A stretch of 5,171 bases of DNA, taken from Candidatus Eiseniibacteriota bacterium. GTDB lineage: Bacteria; Joyebacterota; Joyebacteria; Joyebacterales; Joyebacteraceae. The notes below the pieces were generated by a model, which was given only the letters and a program-made list of their open reading frames with translations, was not told the DNA's origin and searched no databases. The stretch is taken from assembly GCA_030630395.1 (NCBI GenBank), contig DAOVNE010000129.1:1-5171 (forward strand), given 5' to 3'. Below, in pieces: positions 1-5,171 of the stretch. Numbering within the stretch: position 1 is the first letter of the stretch; each line of letters begins with the position of its first letter. Position numbers and translations under genes: made by a program.

Positions 1-110
1 CAACTCGAATCTCCCCGCACAAGGGCAAGGCATAGGGACATTGTGACCCGCCCAGCAGGGGCGAGGAAGCCGCCGCAGTCCAGCAGCCTGAGGGCGCAGC
101 AAGCCGGACG
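1..110. other. Downstream flank without a supported gene
   Basis: Sequence after the TAG stop of the SpoIID-like gene. There is a 5-bp stem (49-53 with 59-63) but no T run after it on the minus strand, so no terminator can be called. Short minus-strand frames starting at ATG 39-41 or 31-33 stay open to the edge, but they are too short and lack a convincing ribosome binding site. Confidence 0.6.
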
Positions 111-1601
111 CTAGTCCCAGTAGCTCGAGGGCGTGGCGATCCGGATGCCGGGGTAGTAGTGCCTGAGTATCTGCTCGTACGAGAAGCCACGGCGCGCCAT
201 CCCGAGTGCTCCGTGCTGGCACATGCCGACGCCATGGCCGTACCCGCGGCCCTCTGCCTGAGCGTGCACCACCCGCCCGCCGCGCAGGGACACATCGAGA
301 TCGAACCACGAACTCCAGAGGATGCTGTCGGAGCCAGGCCTCCTCAGGAGCCAGCGCGCCCGGTCACCGTAGACTCTGTAGTCGCCGATATCGGTCTCAA
401 CTCGGAGCCACTTGATCCTGCCGGACGGCGCTCGATCTGTGATCGTGAGGTTTCGCACTTCACCGATCGAGCCTCGCACCGGCGTTGAGGCGAGATCCGG
501 AAGATAGCGGCGGACGAGATCGAGGATCTCACCCCCGCCCCACTCTGTGCTCCACTTGAAGTTCCGGGATTCGTTGCAGTAGGCTGCGTCCAGATCGGCG
601 GTTCCACCAGGGGTGTCCCTTACGGAGATGAGATACGGCTCAGGATCGAGTCCCCAGACCTCCCGGCGGTCCTCAGTTCGTCCGCCGCAGCACGATGAGA
701 AGTAGGCGTCGATCGGCCGGCCGTTGTGAAAAGCCACGAGACCCGCCGTCTCAAGTACGGCGTGGTCACTGGTGGGATCCTCGACATCTCGGCCGCCGTA
801 GGCCTGGTCCGCTATCGTAGAGTGAAGATCGAAGTCTCCCCTCTCTCTCCCCCCTCCGCGAGCCAGAACGTACGTGCGGGCCGCCACGGCCTGGGCCATC
901 ACAGCCTCAATCTCACTGTTCGATCGCGGCCCGATCTCCTTTGGCACCACACCTCGCAAGTACGACTCGAGATCGATCACGTTGACCACGGAAAGGCCCC
1001 CTGAACTTGAGATGAAGACCTCTATCTCCCCCCTGTAGGCCACGCCGTCGTGGATAATCGCTCCCTCACCGTCAGGGGCAAGGCGGACCGTCCCACGAAG
1101 CACGACGTTCTCATCGGGCCCGACCATCTGGAAGCCGCGTCCCTCGGACCGGAACAACCACTCGGCGCCCTGAGCCGCTGAGATGCGTCTCGTCGACTCG
1201 GCGTATACGGTCACTGTGAAGGGTCCGCGCCCGGAGATGATCGTGCTCTTCACGTCGTGCCCCAGGCCCACCCTCAGCACCGGACCGCCTGCGACGAGGT
1301 CTCTCTCGGGCCAGGCCGTCCGGGCGGACCCACCGTACTCGGCTTCGGTGTACCCGGCCTCTGCGCCGACTCCCCCTCCTCCACCGCTTGGGGCCGTCTC
1401 AATGCCTGCCACGGGATCCGCGGGCAGCACGTCAGGATCGGAGGCCACGCCCGAGCCCGACCCCAGAAGTGAGCAGCCCGCGAACATCACGGGAACAGAG
1501 AGGAGAAGCAGCGCCGCCAGGTGGCGAACAAGCGGAAGGGCGCCGGAATCTCTCTCCGACGCCCTTCTGTATCTACTGCCGGTGTGCCGCATGAAGCTCA
1601 C
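111..1601 (-). CDS. SpoIID/LytB-domain lipoprotein, probable peptidoglycan lytic transglycosylase or amidase enhancer
   Basis: A 496-residue exported protein. Residues 1-43 form a lipoprotein signal: an Arg-rich n-region, a hydrophobic stretch (about 28-41) and a lipobox ending F-A-G-C with Cys43 as the lipid site. Residues 44-105 are a low-complexity Gly/Ala/Glu tether with a run of six Gly. The SpoIID domain follows: DLESYLRGVVPKEI (210-223) holds the family's catalytic Glu, here Glu222, aligned with B. subtilis SpoIID Glu88; then MAQAVAARTY, DQAYGG, YFSSCCGGRTE (300-310) and the C-terminal GYGHGVGMCQHGALGMA block. In B. subtilis SpoIID cleaves glycan strands lacking stem peptides; non-sporulating bacteria have relatives of less certain role. 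The Cys/His zinc cluster of sporulation SpoIID is not evident; only the His of DLHSTIADQAY remains. The GTG start at 1601 is preferred over ATG at 1592 because GGAAGG lies 6 nt before it. The gene starts 2 nt after rplQ ends, implying coupled translation. The fold is confident; the exact activity is inferred. Confidence 0.9.
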   Translation of the reverse strand: MSFMRHTGSRYRRASERDSGALPLVRHLAALLLLSVPVMFAGCSLLGSGSGVASDPDVLPADPVAGIETAPSGGGGGVGAEAGYTEAEYGGSARTAWPERDLVAGGPVLRVGLGHDVKSTIISGRGPFTVTVYAESTRRISAAQGAEWLFRSEGRGFQMVGPDENVVLRGTVRLAPDGEGAIIHDGVAYRGEIEVFISSSGGLSVVNVIDLESYLRGVVPKEIGPRSNSEIEAVMAQAVAARTYVLARGGGRERGDFDLHSTIADQAYGGRDVEDPTSDHAVLETAGLVAFHNGRPIDAYFSSCCGGRTEDRREVWGLDPEPYLISVRDTPGGTADLDAAYCNESRNFKWSTEWGGGEILDLVRRYLPDLASTPVRGSIGEVRNLTITDRAPSGRIKWLRVETDIGDYRVYGDRARWLLRRPGSDSILWSSWFDLDVSLRGGRVVHAQAEGRGYGHGVGMCQHGALGMARRGFSYEQILRHYYPGIRIATPSSYWD

Positions 1602-1603
1602 AC

Positions 1604-2179
1604 TCAGCCTTCCTTCTTTTGGTCTCCCGCTGGAGACACGCCCTCCTCGGAAGGCGCGTCTTCCGAAGACGCGTCGGTCACTTCCTCACCCTCTCCCACA
1701 TCATCCGTCGCGTCGACAGCAGCCTCGGCGTCGTCCGCCGGCGGCTCTTCAACCACAGCTCTGATGACTTCGTCCGGTCCCTCATCGGCGCGCGGTTTGC
1801 GCTCCTTGAAGGTAACAGGCTCCATCACGAACTGCAGAATCGACAGCGGAGCCGCGTCGCCGCGCCTGCTGGCCACCTTGATGATCCGCGTGTATCCACC
1901 CGGCCTGTCTGCATAGCGGGGCGCGATCTCATCAAAGAGCTTGGCGACGACCTTCTTGCTCCGGACAACCCTCAGAACCTGACGTCTCGCCGTCAGATCA
2001 TCACTGCCGCGCTTAGCGACCGTAACGAGTCTCTCAGCCAGCGAGCGGAGTTCCTTCGCCTTGGCGTCCGTTGTCTCGATCTGCCCGAGCTCAAAGAACG
2101 AGGTCACCATGTTCCTAAACGTGGCCTTTCTGTGGCTCGAGGTCCTGCCGAGCTTTCTTCCCTTCTTCCTGTGTCGCAT
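1604..2179 (-). CDS. rplQ: 50S ribosomal protein L17 with acidic C-terminal extension
   Basis: Large-subunit ribosomal protein L17, which binds 23S rRNA near the peptide exit tunnel. Residues 1-125 match the family: the opening [19 protein letters not shown], the [17 protein letters not shown] segment and the end of the fold around [26 protein letters not shown]. The protein is 191 residues against about 116-130 in most bacteria. The excess is a tail from about residue 131, with 22 Asp/Glu and only 3 Lys/Arg, rich in Ala, Pro, Ser and Gly and probably disordered. Mycobacterial L17 is also known to carry a C-terminal extension, so this is not unique. The ATG directly follows the TAG stop of rpoA with no gap, and upstream there is only a G-rich stretch rather than a strong Shine-Dalgarno, so translation probably depends on ribosomes finishing rpoA. 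The end of the gene contains two hairpins and the ribosome binding site of the next gene. Confidence 0.97.
   Translation of the reverse strand: MRHRKKGRKLGRTSSHRKATFRNMVTSFFELGQIETTDAKAKELRSLAERLVTVAKRGSDDLTARRQVLRVVRSKKVVAKLFDEIAPRYADRPGGYTRIIKVASRRGDAAPLSILQFVMEPVTFKERKPRADEGPDEVIRAVVEEPPADDAEAAVDATDDVGEGEEVTDASSEDAPSEEGVSPAGDQKKEG
1608..1616 (-). promoter_or_regulatory. Ribosome binding site of the SpoIID-like gene, inside rplQ
   Basis: Minus-strand GAAGGAAGG within the last codons of rplQ, ending 6 nt before GTG 1601 and 15 nt before the alternative ATG 1592. The spacing favours GTG. Because the site is inside rplQ, ribosomes finishing L17 can re-initiate on the lipoprotein gene. Confidence 0.75.
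1622..1637 (-). repeat. Hairpin just upstream of the SpoIID-like gene's ribosome binding site
   Basis: The minus strand reads GTCTCC-AGCG-GGAGAC, a perfect 6-bp stem with a 4-nt loop in rplQ codons 181-186, followed by CAAAA and then the Shine-Dalgarno of the next gene. A run of A follows, not T, so it is not an intrinsic terminator in the direction of transcription. Confidence 0.55.
1655..1673 (-). repeat. Perfect inverted repeat, 9-bp arms, in the rplQ tail
   Basis: Arms CGCGTCTTC and GAAGACGCG flank a single base. In RNA this gives an 8-bp GC-rich stem with a 3-nt loop. It lies within codons 169-175 of rplQ (DASSEDA) and is not followed by a T run on the minus strand, so it is not an ordinary intrinsic terminator. 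It may be an RNA stability or pausing element, or a consequence of the coding sequence. Confidence 0.6.
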
Positions 2180-3250
2180 CTACTGCTCTACCCCCGTCTC
2201 CTTGACTTCCTCGCTCTCCTCGGCTTCAGACAGCTCAGGTTCAGCCAGAACGGCCATCTCAGCGGCATCGCTGTCCTCGGAAACCGAGAGCGGCTCCACG
2301 TCCATGCCGAAGTGCAGTCCCATGTCGGACAGGATGTCGACCAGTTCCTGAAGCGACTTCCGCCCGAAATTCCTGTACTTCAGCATCTCCGCCTCAGTCT
2401 TGAGAACCAGCTCTCCCAATGTGGCTATCCCCGCATCACTCAGGCAGTTCGATGACCTGACGGAGAGCTCAAGTTCCTCAACACTGTGCTGCAGAAGCTC
2501 ACTAAGACGCTGCTGCTCCGGATCGATCACTTCCTCAATCTCCTCCTCAGGCTCCACGTCGAATGACATGAAGAGGAGCAGATGGTCCTTCAGAATCTTC
2601 GCCGCGAACGACACGGCATCCTCGGGAGCGACCGTTCCGTTTGTCCAGACCTCAAGGAAGAGCTTGTCATAGTCCGTGCGCTGTCCGACTCGCGTGTTCT
2701 CAACCTCATAGTGAACGCGCTTGACCGGCGAAAAGACTGAGTCGATGGGAATGAACCCAACCGGCTTGTCCTCGAACACGTGCTCCTCGGCCTGGATGTA
2801 TCCCCTCCCCGCATCGATCACGATGTCCATCTCCAGACTTGAGTCTGGCTCCAGCGTCGCGATGTGGAGGTCGGGGTTCATGATCTCGATATTGGGGTTG
2901 GGCTCGAGATCCGATGCCTTTATCTCACCTTCAGCGTCAGCCCTCAGGTACAGCATCTCCGGACCGTCACTGAGAAGCCGCACGTCGAGCAGCTTCAGAT
3001 TGAGAATCAACTCCGTCACGTCCTCCGCAACGCCCGGCACGACTGAAAACTCGTGCAGGACTCCCTCAATCTTGACACCGGTCACCGCCGCACCCTGCAA
3101 GGACGAGAGCAATACGCGCCGGAGCAGGTTGCCGACCGTAACGCCATACCCGCGCTCAAGCGGCTCCGCCCTCAGCTTCCCGTATGACCCCGTTATCGTG
3201 TCTTTGTCCCAGACAATCTCGTCTGGCATCCTCAGGTTCTTCCACTTCAT
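2180..3250 (-). CDS. rpoA: DNA-directed RNA polymerase subunit alpha with acidic C-terminal tail
   Basis: The alpha subunit, whose dimer scaffolds assembly of beta and beta-prime and whose C-terminal domain contacts UP-element DNA and activators. The open frame reaches 3274, but ATG at 3250 (MKWKNLRMPDEI) is chosen because GAGGAGG sits 10 nt before it, whereas the upstream ATG has no such site. With this start (356 residues) the numbering matches E. coli: Arg45 in the dimerisation motif GNLLRRVLLSS, and Arg265, Asn268, Gly296, Lys298 and Ser299 of the DNA-binding surface in SVRSSNCL and NFGRKSL. N-terminal domain about 1-228, acidic linker about 232-248 (VEPEEEIEEVIDPE), C-terminal domain about 253-318. 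Residues 320-356 are an extra tail with 13 Asp/Glu and one Lys, longer than the E. coli end (329 residues in total). The gap to rpsD upstream is 48 nt; rplQ follows with none. Confidence 0.98.
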   Translation of the reverse strand: MKWKNLRMPDEIVWDKDTITGSYGKLRAEPLERGYGVTVGNLLRRVLLSSLQGAAVTGVKIEGVLHEFSVVPGVAEDVTELILNLKLLDVRLLSDGPEMLYLRADAEGEIKASDLEPNPNIEIMNPDLHIATLEPDSSLEMDIVIDAGRGYIQAEEHVFEDKPVGFIPIDSVFSPVKRVHYEVENTRVGQRTDYDKLFLEVWTNGTVAPEDAVSFAAKILKDHLLLFMSFDVEPEEEIEEVIDPEQQRLSELLQHSVEELELSVRSSNCLSDAGIATLGELVLKTEAEMLKYRNFGRKSLQELVDILSDMGLHFGMDVEPLSVSEDSDAAEMAVLAEPELSEAEESEEVKETGVEQ

Positions 3251-3260
3251 TGTCCGCCGG

Positions 3261-3267
3261 CCTCCTC
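3261..3267 (-). promoter_or_regulatory. Ribosome binding site of rpoA, decides ATG at 3250
   Basis: Minus-strand GAGGAGG lies 10 nt before ATG 3250. The longer open frame would start at ATG 3274 and read through this site; that ATG has no Shine-Dalgarno upstream, so the shorter protein is preferred. Confidence 0.85.
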
Positions 3268-3298
3268 GATGCATTGGCCACCGTCGTCGCAGTCAAGA

Positions 3299-3931
3299 CT
3301 ACCTGGAGTAGTAGTTGACGATGAGCTGCTCATTAACGGGTGTCGGGATCTGAGCTCTTGACGGGCGGTCGAGCACGCGCCCAGTGAACTTCTTGGGATC
3401 GAGTTCGAGCCACTCCAACGTACCTACGCCGGCCTTGCCGTCCACTGACTCCTTGATCTCCGGGATGTTCTTCGACCTGTCCCGCACAGAGATCTCATCC
3501 CCTGTCTTGACAAGGTACGACGGGATGTCGACCTTCCGCCCATTGACCTCGAAGTGCCCATGTACGACGAGCTCGCGCGCCGCGGACCTCGAGGGAGCAA
3601 AACCGAGCCTGTAGAGGACATTGTCCAATCTCAGCTCCAGGATGCTCATCAGGTTCGTGCCGGTCACACCCTTCTGGCGCTCGGCTTCCTTGTAGTAGTT
3701 CCTGAACTGCTTCTCGAGAATGCCGTAGATTCTCTTTGTCTTCTGCTTCTCCTTGAGCTGCAGGCCGTACTCCGTCGTCTTGCGCCTGCGTCTCGTATTG
3801 CCGTGCTCGCCAGGACCGTACGCTCTTCTCTCAAAGGCGCACTTGTCGGTCGAACACCGCTGCCCCTTCAGGAAAAGCTTCATGCCGTGGCGGCGGCACT
3901 GCTTGCACCGCGGACCGTGATACGTCGCCAT
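3299..3931 (-). CDS. rpsD: 30S ribosomal protein S4, zinc-binding form
   Basis: Small-subunit protein S4, a primary 16S rRNA binder needed early in 30S assembly and part of the mRNA entry site. It is 210 residues, normal for the family. The N-terminus has four cysteines, Cys9, Cys12, Cys26 and Cys31, in the spacing of the zinc-binding S4 known from Thermus, so this is the C+ form rather than a zinc-free paralogue. The S4 RNA-binding domain spans about 98-155 ([18 protein letters not shown], then [18 protein letters not shown]). The C-terminus [13 protein letters not shown] is typical. ATG at 3931 has GGAGGAG 6 nt upstream. In E. coli S4 is the translational repressor of the alpha operon; whether it does so here cannot be read from the sequence, though its position between rpsK and rpoA is the same. 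Confidence 0.98.
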   Translation of the reverse strand: MATYHGPRCKQCRRHGMKLFLKGQRCSTDKCAFERRAYGPGEHGNTRRRRKTTEYGLQLKEKQKTKRIYGILEKQFRNYYKEAERQKGVTGTNLMSILELRLDNVLYRLGFAPSRSAARELVVHGHFEVNGRKVDIPSYLVKTGDEISVRDRSKNIPEIKESVDGKAGVGTLEWLELDPKKFTGRVLDRPSRAQIPTPVNEQLIVNYYSR

Positions 3932-3949
3932 CTAGTGCTCCTCCGTCTC

Positions 3950-4321
3950 CTATACCCTTCGCTTCTTGGGCGGCCTGCAGCCGTTGTGAGGAATCGGCGT
4001 CACGTCCCTGATCGCCGATATCTTGAGACCAGCCGCCTGCAGGGCGCGAATGGCAGCCTCGCGACCGGGTCCGGGTCCCTTCACCTCGACATCAACCCGC
4101 CTCAGACCCATCGGAATCGCCTGCTCTGCGGCGTCCGCCGCCACAAGCTGCGCGACAAACCCCGTGCTCTTCTTGGAACCTCTGAATCCGACCTTGCCCG
4201 CACTCGCCCAGGCAATCGTGTTTCCCCTGGAATCTGTCAGAGTCACGATCGTGTTGTTGAAACTGGCCCTGATGTGCGCGACACCGTCGGGCTCAACCTG
4301 CTTCTTCTTGCGCTGAGCCAA
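3950..4321 (-). CDS. rpsK: 30S ribosomal protein S11 (TTG start)
   Basis: Small-subunit protein S11 of the 30S platform, beside the mRNA exit channel and the Shine-Dalgarno/anti-Shine-Dalgarno helix. The 123 residues match the family along their length: [19 protein letters not shown] (12-30), [14 protein letters not shown] (45-58), GPGPGRE (82-88) and the near-invariant [18 protein letters not shown] at the C-terminus. The N-terminus is a few residues shorter than in E. coli. The start codon is TTG: an in-frame TAG lies four codons upstream (4331-4333), no in-frame ATG or GTG lies between, and AGGAGGT is well placed 4 nt before the TTG. The gene follows rpsM by 22 nt and precedes rpsD by 18 nt. 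Confidence 0.98.
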   Translation of the reverse strand: MAQRKKKQVEPDGVAHIRASFNNTIVTLTDSRGNTIAWASAGKVGFRGSKKSTGFVAQLVAADAAEQAIPMGLRRVDVEVKGPGPGREAAIRALQAAGLKISAIRDVTPIPHNGCRPPKKRRV

Positions 4322-4325
4322 CTTG

Positions 4326-4332
4326 ACCTCCT
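4326..4332 (-). promoter_or_regulatory. Ribosome binding site of rpsK, supports TTG start
   Basis: Minus-strand AGGAGGT, a near-perfect match to the 16S rRNA tail, 4 nt before the TTG at 4321. Together with the in-frame TAG at 4331-4333 it decides the S11 start. Confidence 0.9.
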
Positions 4333-4343
4333 ACACAGATAAG

Positions 4344-4727
4344 CTACTTCTTGCCAGGCGCCTTTCTCTTCCCGGCAACCGTCTTCTTCGGTCCCTTCCT
4401 GGTGCGAGCGTTGGTCTTCGTCCGCTGCCCACGAACAGGGAGACCGCGCCTATGGCGCCAGCCCCTGTAGCTGCCGACATCCTTCAGGCGCTTGATGCTC
4501 AGAGAGATCTCAGTTCTGAGACTGCCCTCCACGCGGTAACTGTTCTCGATAATACTCCGGATGCGCCCGATCTGGTCGGCCGTGAGATCCTTCACCCGCT
4601 CGTTCTGGTCGATCCCCGCCTCTTGAAGGATCTTCACTGACGTTGTTCGACCGATACCGTAGATATAAGTGAGCGCTACGACGACCCTCTTATTATCTGG
4701 TACGTCAACACCTACAATGCGCGCCAA
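4344..4727 (-). CDS. rpsM: 30S ribosomal protein S13 (TTG start)
   Basis: Small-subunit protein S13 of the 30S head, which contacts P-site tRNA through its C-terminal tail and forms bridges to the 50S subunit. It is 127 residues against 118 in E. coli; the extra length is a Lys-rich end ([14 protein letters not shown]). The start [10 protein letters not shown], the turn YIYGIGRT (21-28) and the block [26 protein letters not shown] (87-112) are diagnostic. The start is TTG, aligned with the family's usual first Met; no ATG or GTG in frame lies in the short gap after rpmJ, and GGGAGGT sits 8 nt before it. In E. coli S4 represses the alpha operon at the S13 start; here that region carries a small inverted repeat over the ribosome binding site. 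Confidence 0.98.
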   Translation of the reverse strand: MARIVGVDVPDNKRVVVALTYIYGIGRTTSVKILQEAGIDQNERVKDLTADQIGRIRSIIENSYRVEGSLRTEISLSIKRLKDVGSYRGWRHRRGLPVRGQRTKTNARTRKGPKKTVAGKRKAPGKK

Positions 4728-4729
4728 TC

Positions 4730-4740
4730 GAGGTAACCTC
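4730..4740 (-). promoter_or_regulatory. Inverted repeat over the rpsM Shine-Dalgarno
   Basis: The minus strand reads GAGG-TTA-CCTC, so the Shine-Dalgarno core can pair with CCTC just before the TTG start: a 4-bp stem with a 3-nt loop. It lies where S4 regulates the alpha operon in E. coli, but it is much smaller than the E. coli pseudoknot. A regulatory role is inference only; a chance palindrome is quite possible. Confidence 0.35.
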
Positions 4741-4742
4741 CC
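4736..4742 (-). promoter_or_regulatory. Ribosome binding site of rpsM, supports TTG start
   Basis: Minus-strand GGGAGGT, preceded by AAAA, 8 nt before the TTG at 4727. Its position fixes TTG as the S13 start. The GAGG core overlaps a small inverted repeat (4730-4740). Confidence 0.85.
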
Positions 4743-4752
4743 TTTTACGTCA

Positions 4753-4866
4753 CTACCCTTGGACCTGCTTGTGCCGCTTGTTCTCGCAGATGACCCGGAT
4801 CTTCCCGTGTCTCTTTATGATCTTGCAGTGCTCGCAGATCTTCTTCACTGAAGACCGCACCTTCAT
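4753..4866 (-). CDS. rpmJ: 50S ribosomal protein L36, zinc-ribbon (C+) form
   Basis: A 37-residue protein read directly from the sequence: it begins [19 protein letters not shown] and ends [12 protein letters not shown] before a TAG stop. This is the normal length and sequence of type B-independent, zinc-binding L36, the smallest large-subunit protein, which binds 23S rRNA. Cys11, Cys14, Cys27 and His32 form the zinc ribbon, so this is the C+ version and not the zinc-free replacement made under zinc limitation. ATG at 4866 has GGGAGG 4 nt upstream. It lies between infA (37 nt upstream) and rpsM (25 nt downstream), the usual place of rpmJ. Confidence 0.97.
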   Translation of the reverse strand: MKVRSSVKKICEHCKIIKRHGKIRVICENKRHKQVQG

Positions 4867-4903
4867 GGTTCCTCCCGGTCAATCGTTCTTCCATACATCG
4901 GTT

Positions 4904-5122
4904 CTACTTGTACCTGTACGTGATACGTCCCCGTGACCAGTCGTAGGGAGAGATCTCTACCGTCACCCTGTCCCCGGGGAGGATCTTGATGTAGTGCATA
5001 CGCATCTTCCCCGATATGTGAGCCAGGACCTTGTGCCCATTGTCCAACTCGACTCTGAACATGGCGTTCGGTAGTGCTTCGTTCACTACGCCTTCGACGA
5101 TGATGCCCTTCTGCTTAGCCAT
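4904..5122 (-). CDS. infA: Translation initiation factor IF-1
   Basis: IF-1, a single OB-fold protein that binds the A site of the 30S subunit during initiation and assists IF-2 and IF-3. The 72 residues equal the E. coli length and keep the family signature: [20 protein letters not shown] (10-29), [19 protein letters not shown] (35-53) and [18 protein letters not shown] (55-72). ATG at 5122 has GGGAG 5 nt upstream. It is the first complete gene of the window's operon; in many bacteria it follows secY, adk and map, which would lie beyond the right edge. Confidence 0.98.
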   Translation of the reverse strand: MAKQKGIIVEGVVNEALPNAMFRVELDNGHKVLAHISGKMRMHYIKILPGDRVTVEISPYDWSRGRITYRYK

Positions 5123-5171
5123 CCACTCTCCCAGATCGTTCCTTTGCCCGGCCTCGTGCTCATTGCCTGGC
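5123..5171 (-). promoter_or_regulatory. infA leader with ribosome binding site
   Basis: The 49 nt before infA contain GGGAG at 5128-5132, 5 nt before the ATG. No promoter is recognisable. A TGA at 5160-5162 could end an upstream gene (map is common here), but too little sequence is present to say. Confidence 0.5.

Noticed and set aside
1..41. Start of another minus-strand gene at ATG 39-41 or 31-33
   Set aside because: Only 11 to 13 codons are visible, with no clear ribosome binding site and no recognisable sequence.
49..63. CGCCC/GGGCG stem after the last gene as a terminator
   Set aside because: The stem has only 5 bp and no T run follows it on the minus strand.
174..183. Perfect 10-bp palindrome CTCGTACGAG inside the SpoIID-like gene
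   Set aside because: It encodes part of the conserved SYEQIL segment, and palindromes this short are expected by chance.
1619..2455. Long plus-strand open frame of 278 codons opposite rplQ and rpoA
   Set aside because: It is antisense to two clearly real genes, crosses their junction, and its product shows no recognisable family; such frames are common opposite GC-rich coding sequence.
3251..3274. Longer rpoA beginning at ATG 3274
   Set aside because: No Shine-Dalgarno precedes it, the true Shine-Dalgarno lies inside it, and the shorter form matches E. coli residue numbering exactly.
3268..3297. TTGACT in the rpsD-rpoA gap as a promoter -35 box
   Set aside because: At 17 nt spacing the -10 position reads TGCATC, a poor match, so an internal rpoA promoter cannot be supported.
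3554..4342. Long plus-strand open frame of 262 codons opposite rpsD and rpsK
   Set aside because: It is a shadow of two highly conserved ribosomal protein genes and resembles no known protein.
5160..5162. TGA as the stop codon of an upstream map gene
   Set aside because: Only three codons precede it before the window edge, too few to identify a gene.

Overview
The window is a bacterial chromosome fragment read entirely from the minus strand. Eight genes run from the right edge to the left: infA, rpmJ, rpsM, rpsK, rpsD, rpoA, rplQ and a SpoIID/LytB-domain lipoprotein gene. This is the distal part of the S10-spc-alpha ribosomal supercluster: initiation factor IF-1, ribosomal proteins L36, S13, S11, S4 and L17, and the RNA polymerase alpha subunit. 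Gaps between genes are 0 to 48 nt, every gene faces the same way, and no terminator or convincing internal promoter is visible, so the set looks like one transcription unit that enters from beyond the right edge.

The organism cannot be named from this window. Having rpsD between rpsK and rpoA argues against typical Bacillota, where rpsD usually lies elsewhere. L36 and S4 are both zinc-binding (C+) forms, G and C are favoured in third codon positions, and the last gene carries a lipoprotein signal. An uncultivated Gram-negative-type lineage (FCB group, Gemmatimonadota or delta-proteobacterial relatives) would fit, but this is a weak inference.

Layout: 5123-5171 is leader with the infA ribosome binding site; 4904-5122 infA; 4753-4866 rpmJ (short, easy to miss); 4344-4727 rpsM and 3950-4321 rpsK, both starting with TTG; 3299-3931 rpsD; 2180-3250 rpoA; 1604-2179 rplQ, whose ATG directly abuts the rpoA stop; 111-1601 the SpoIID-like lipoprotein, starting 2 nt after the rplQ stop; 1-110 has no supported gene.

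Most of the window is ordinary, highly conserved housekeeping sequence, and I see no new defence, mobile or RNA system. The parts worth a second look are: a peptidoglycan-acting lipoprotein tightly coupled to the end of the ribosomal/RNA polymerase operon; long acidic C-terminal tails on both RpoA and L17; two hairpins at the rplQ/lipoprotein junction; TTG starts on two adjacent ribosomal protein genes; and a small inverted repeat over the S13 Shine-Dalgarno sequence.
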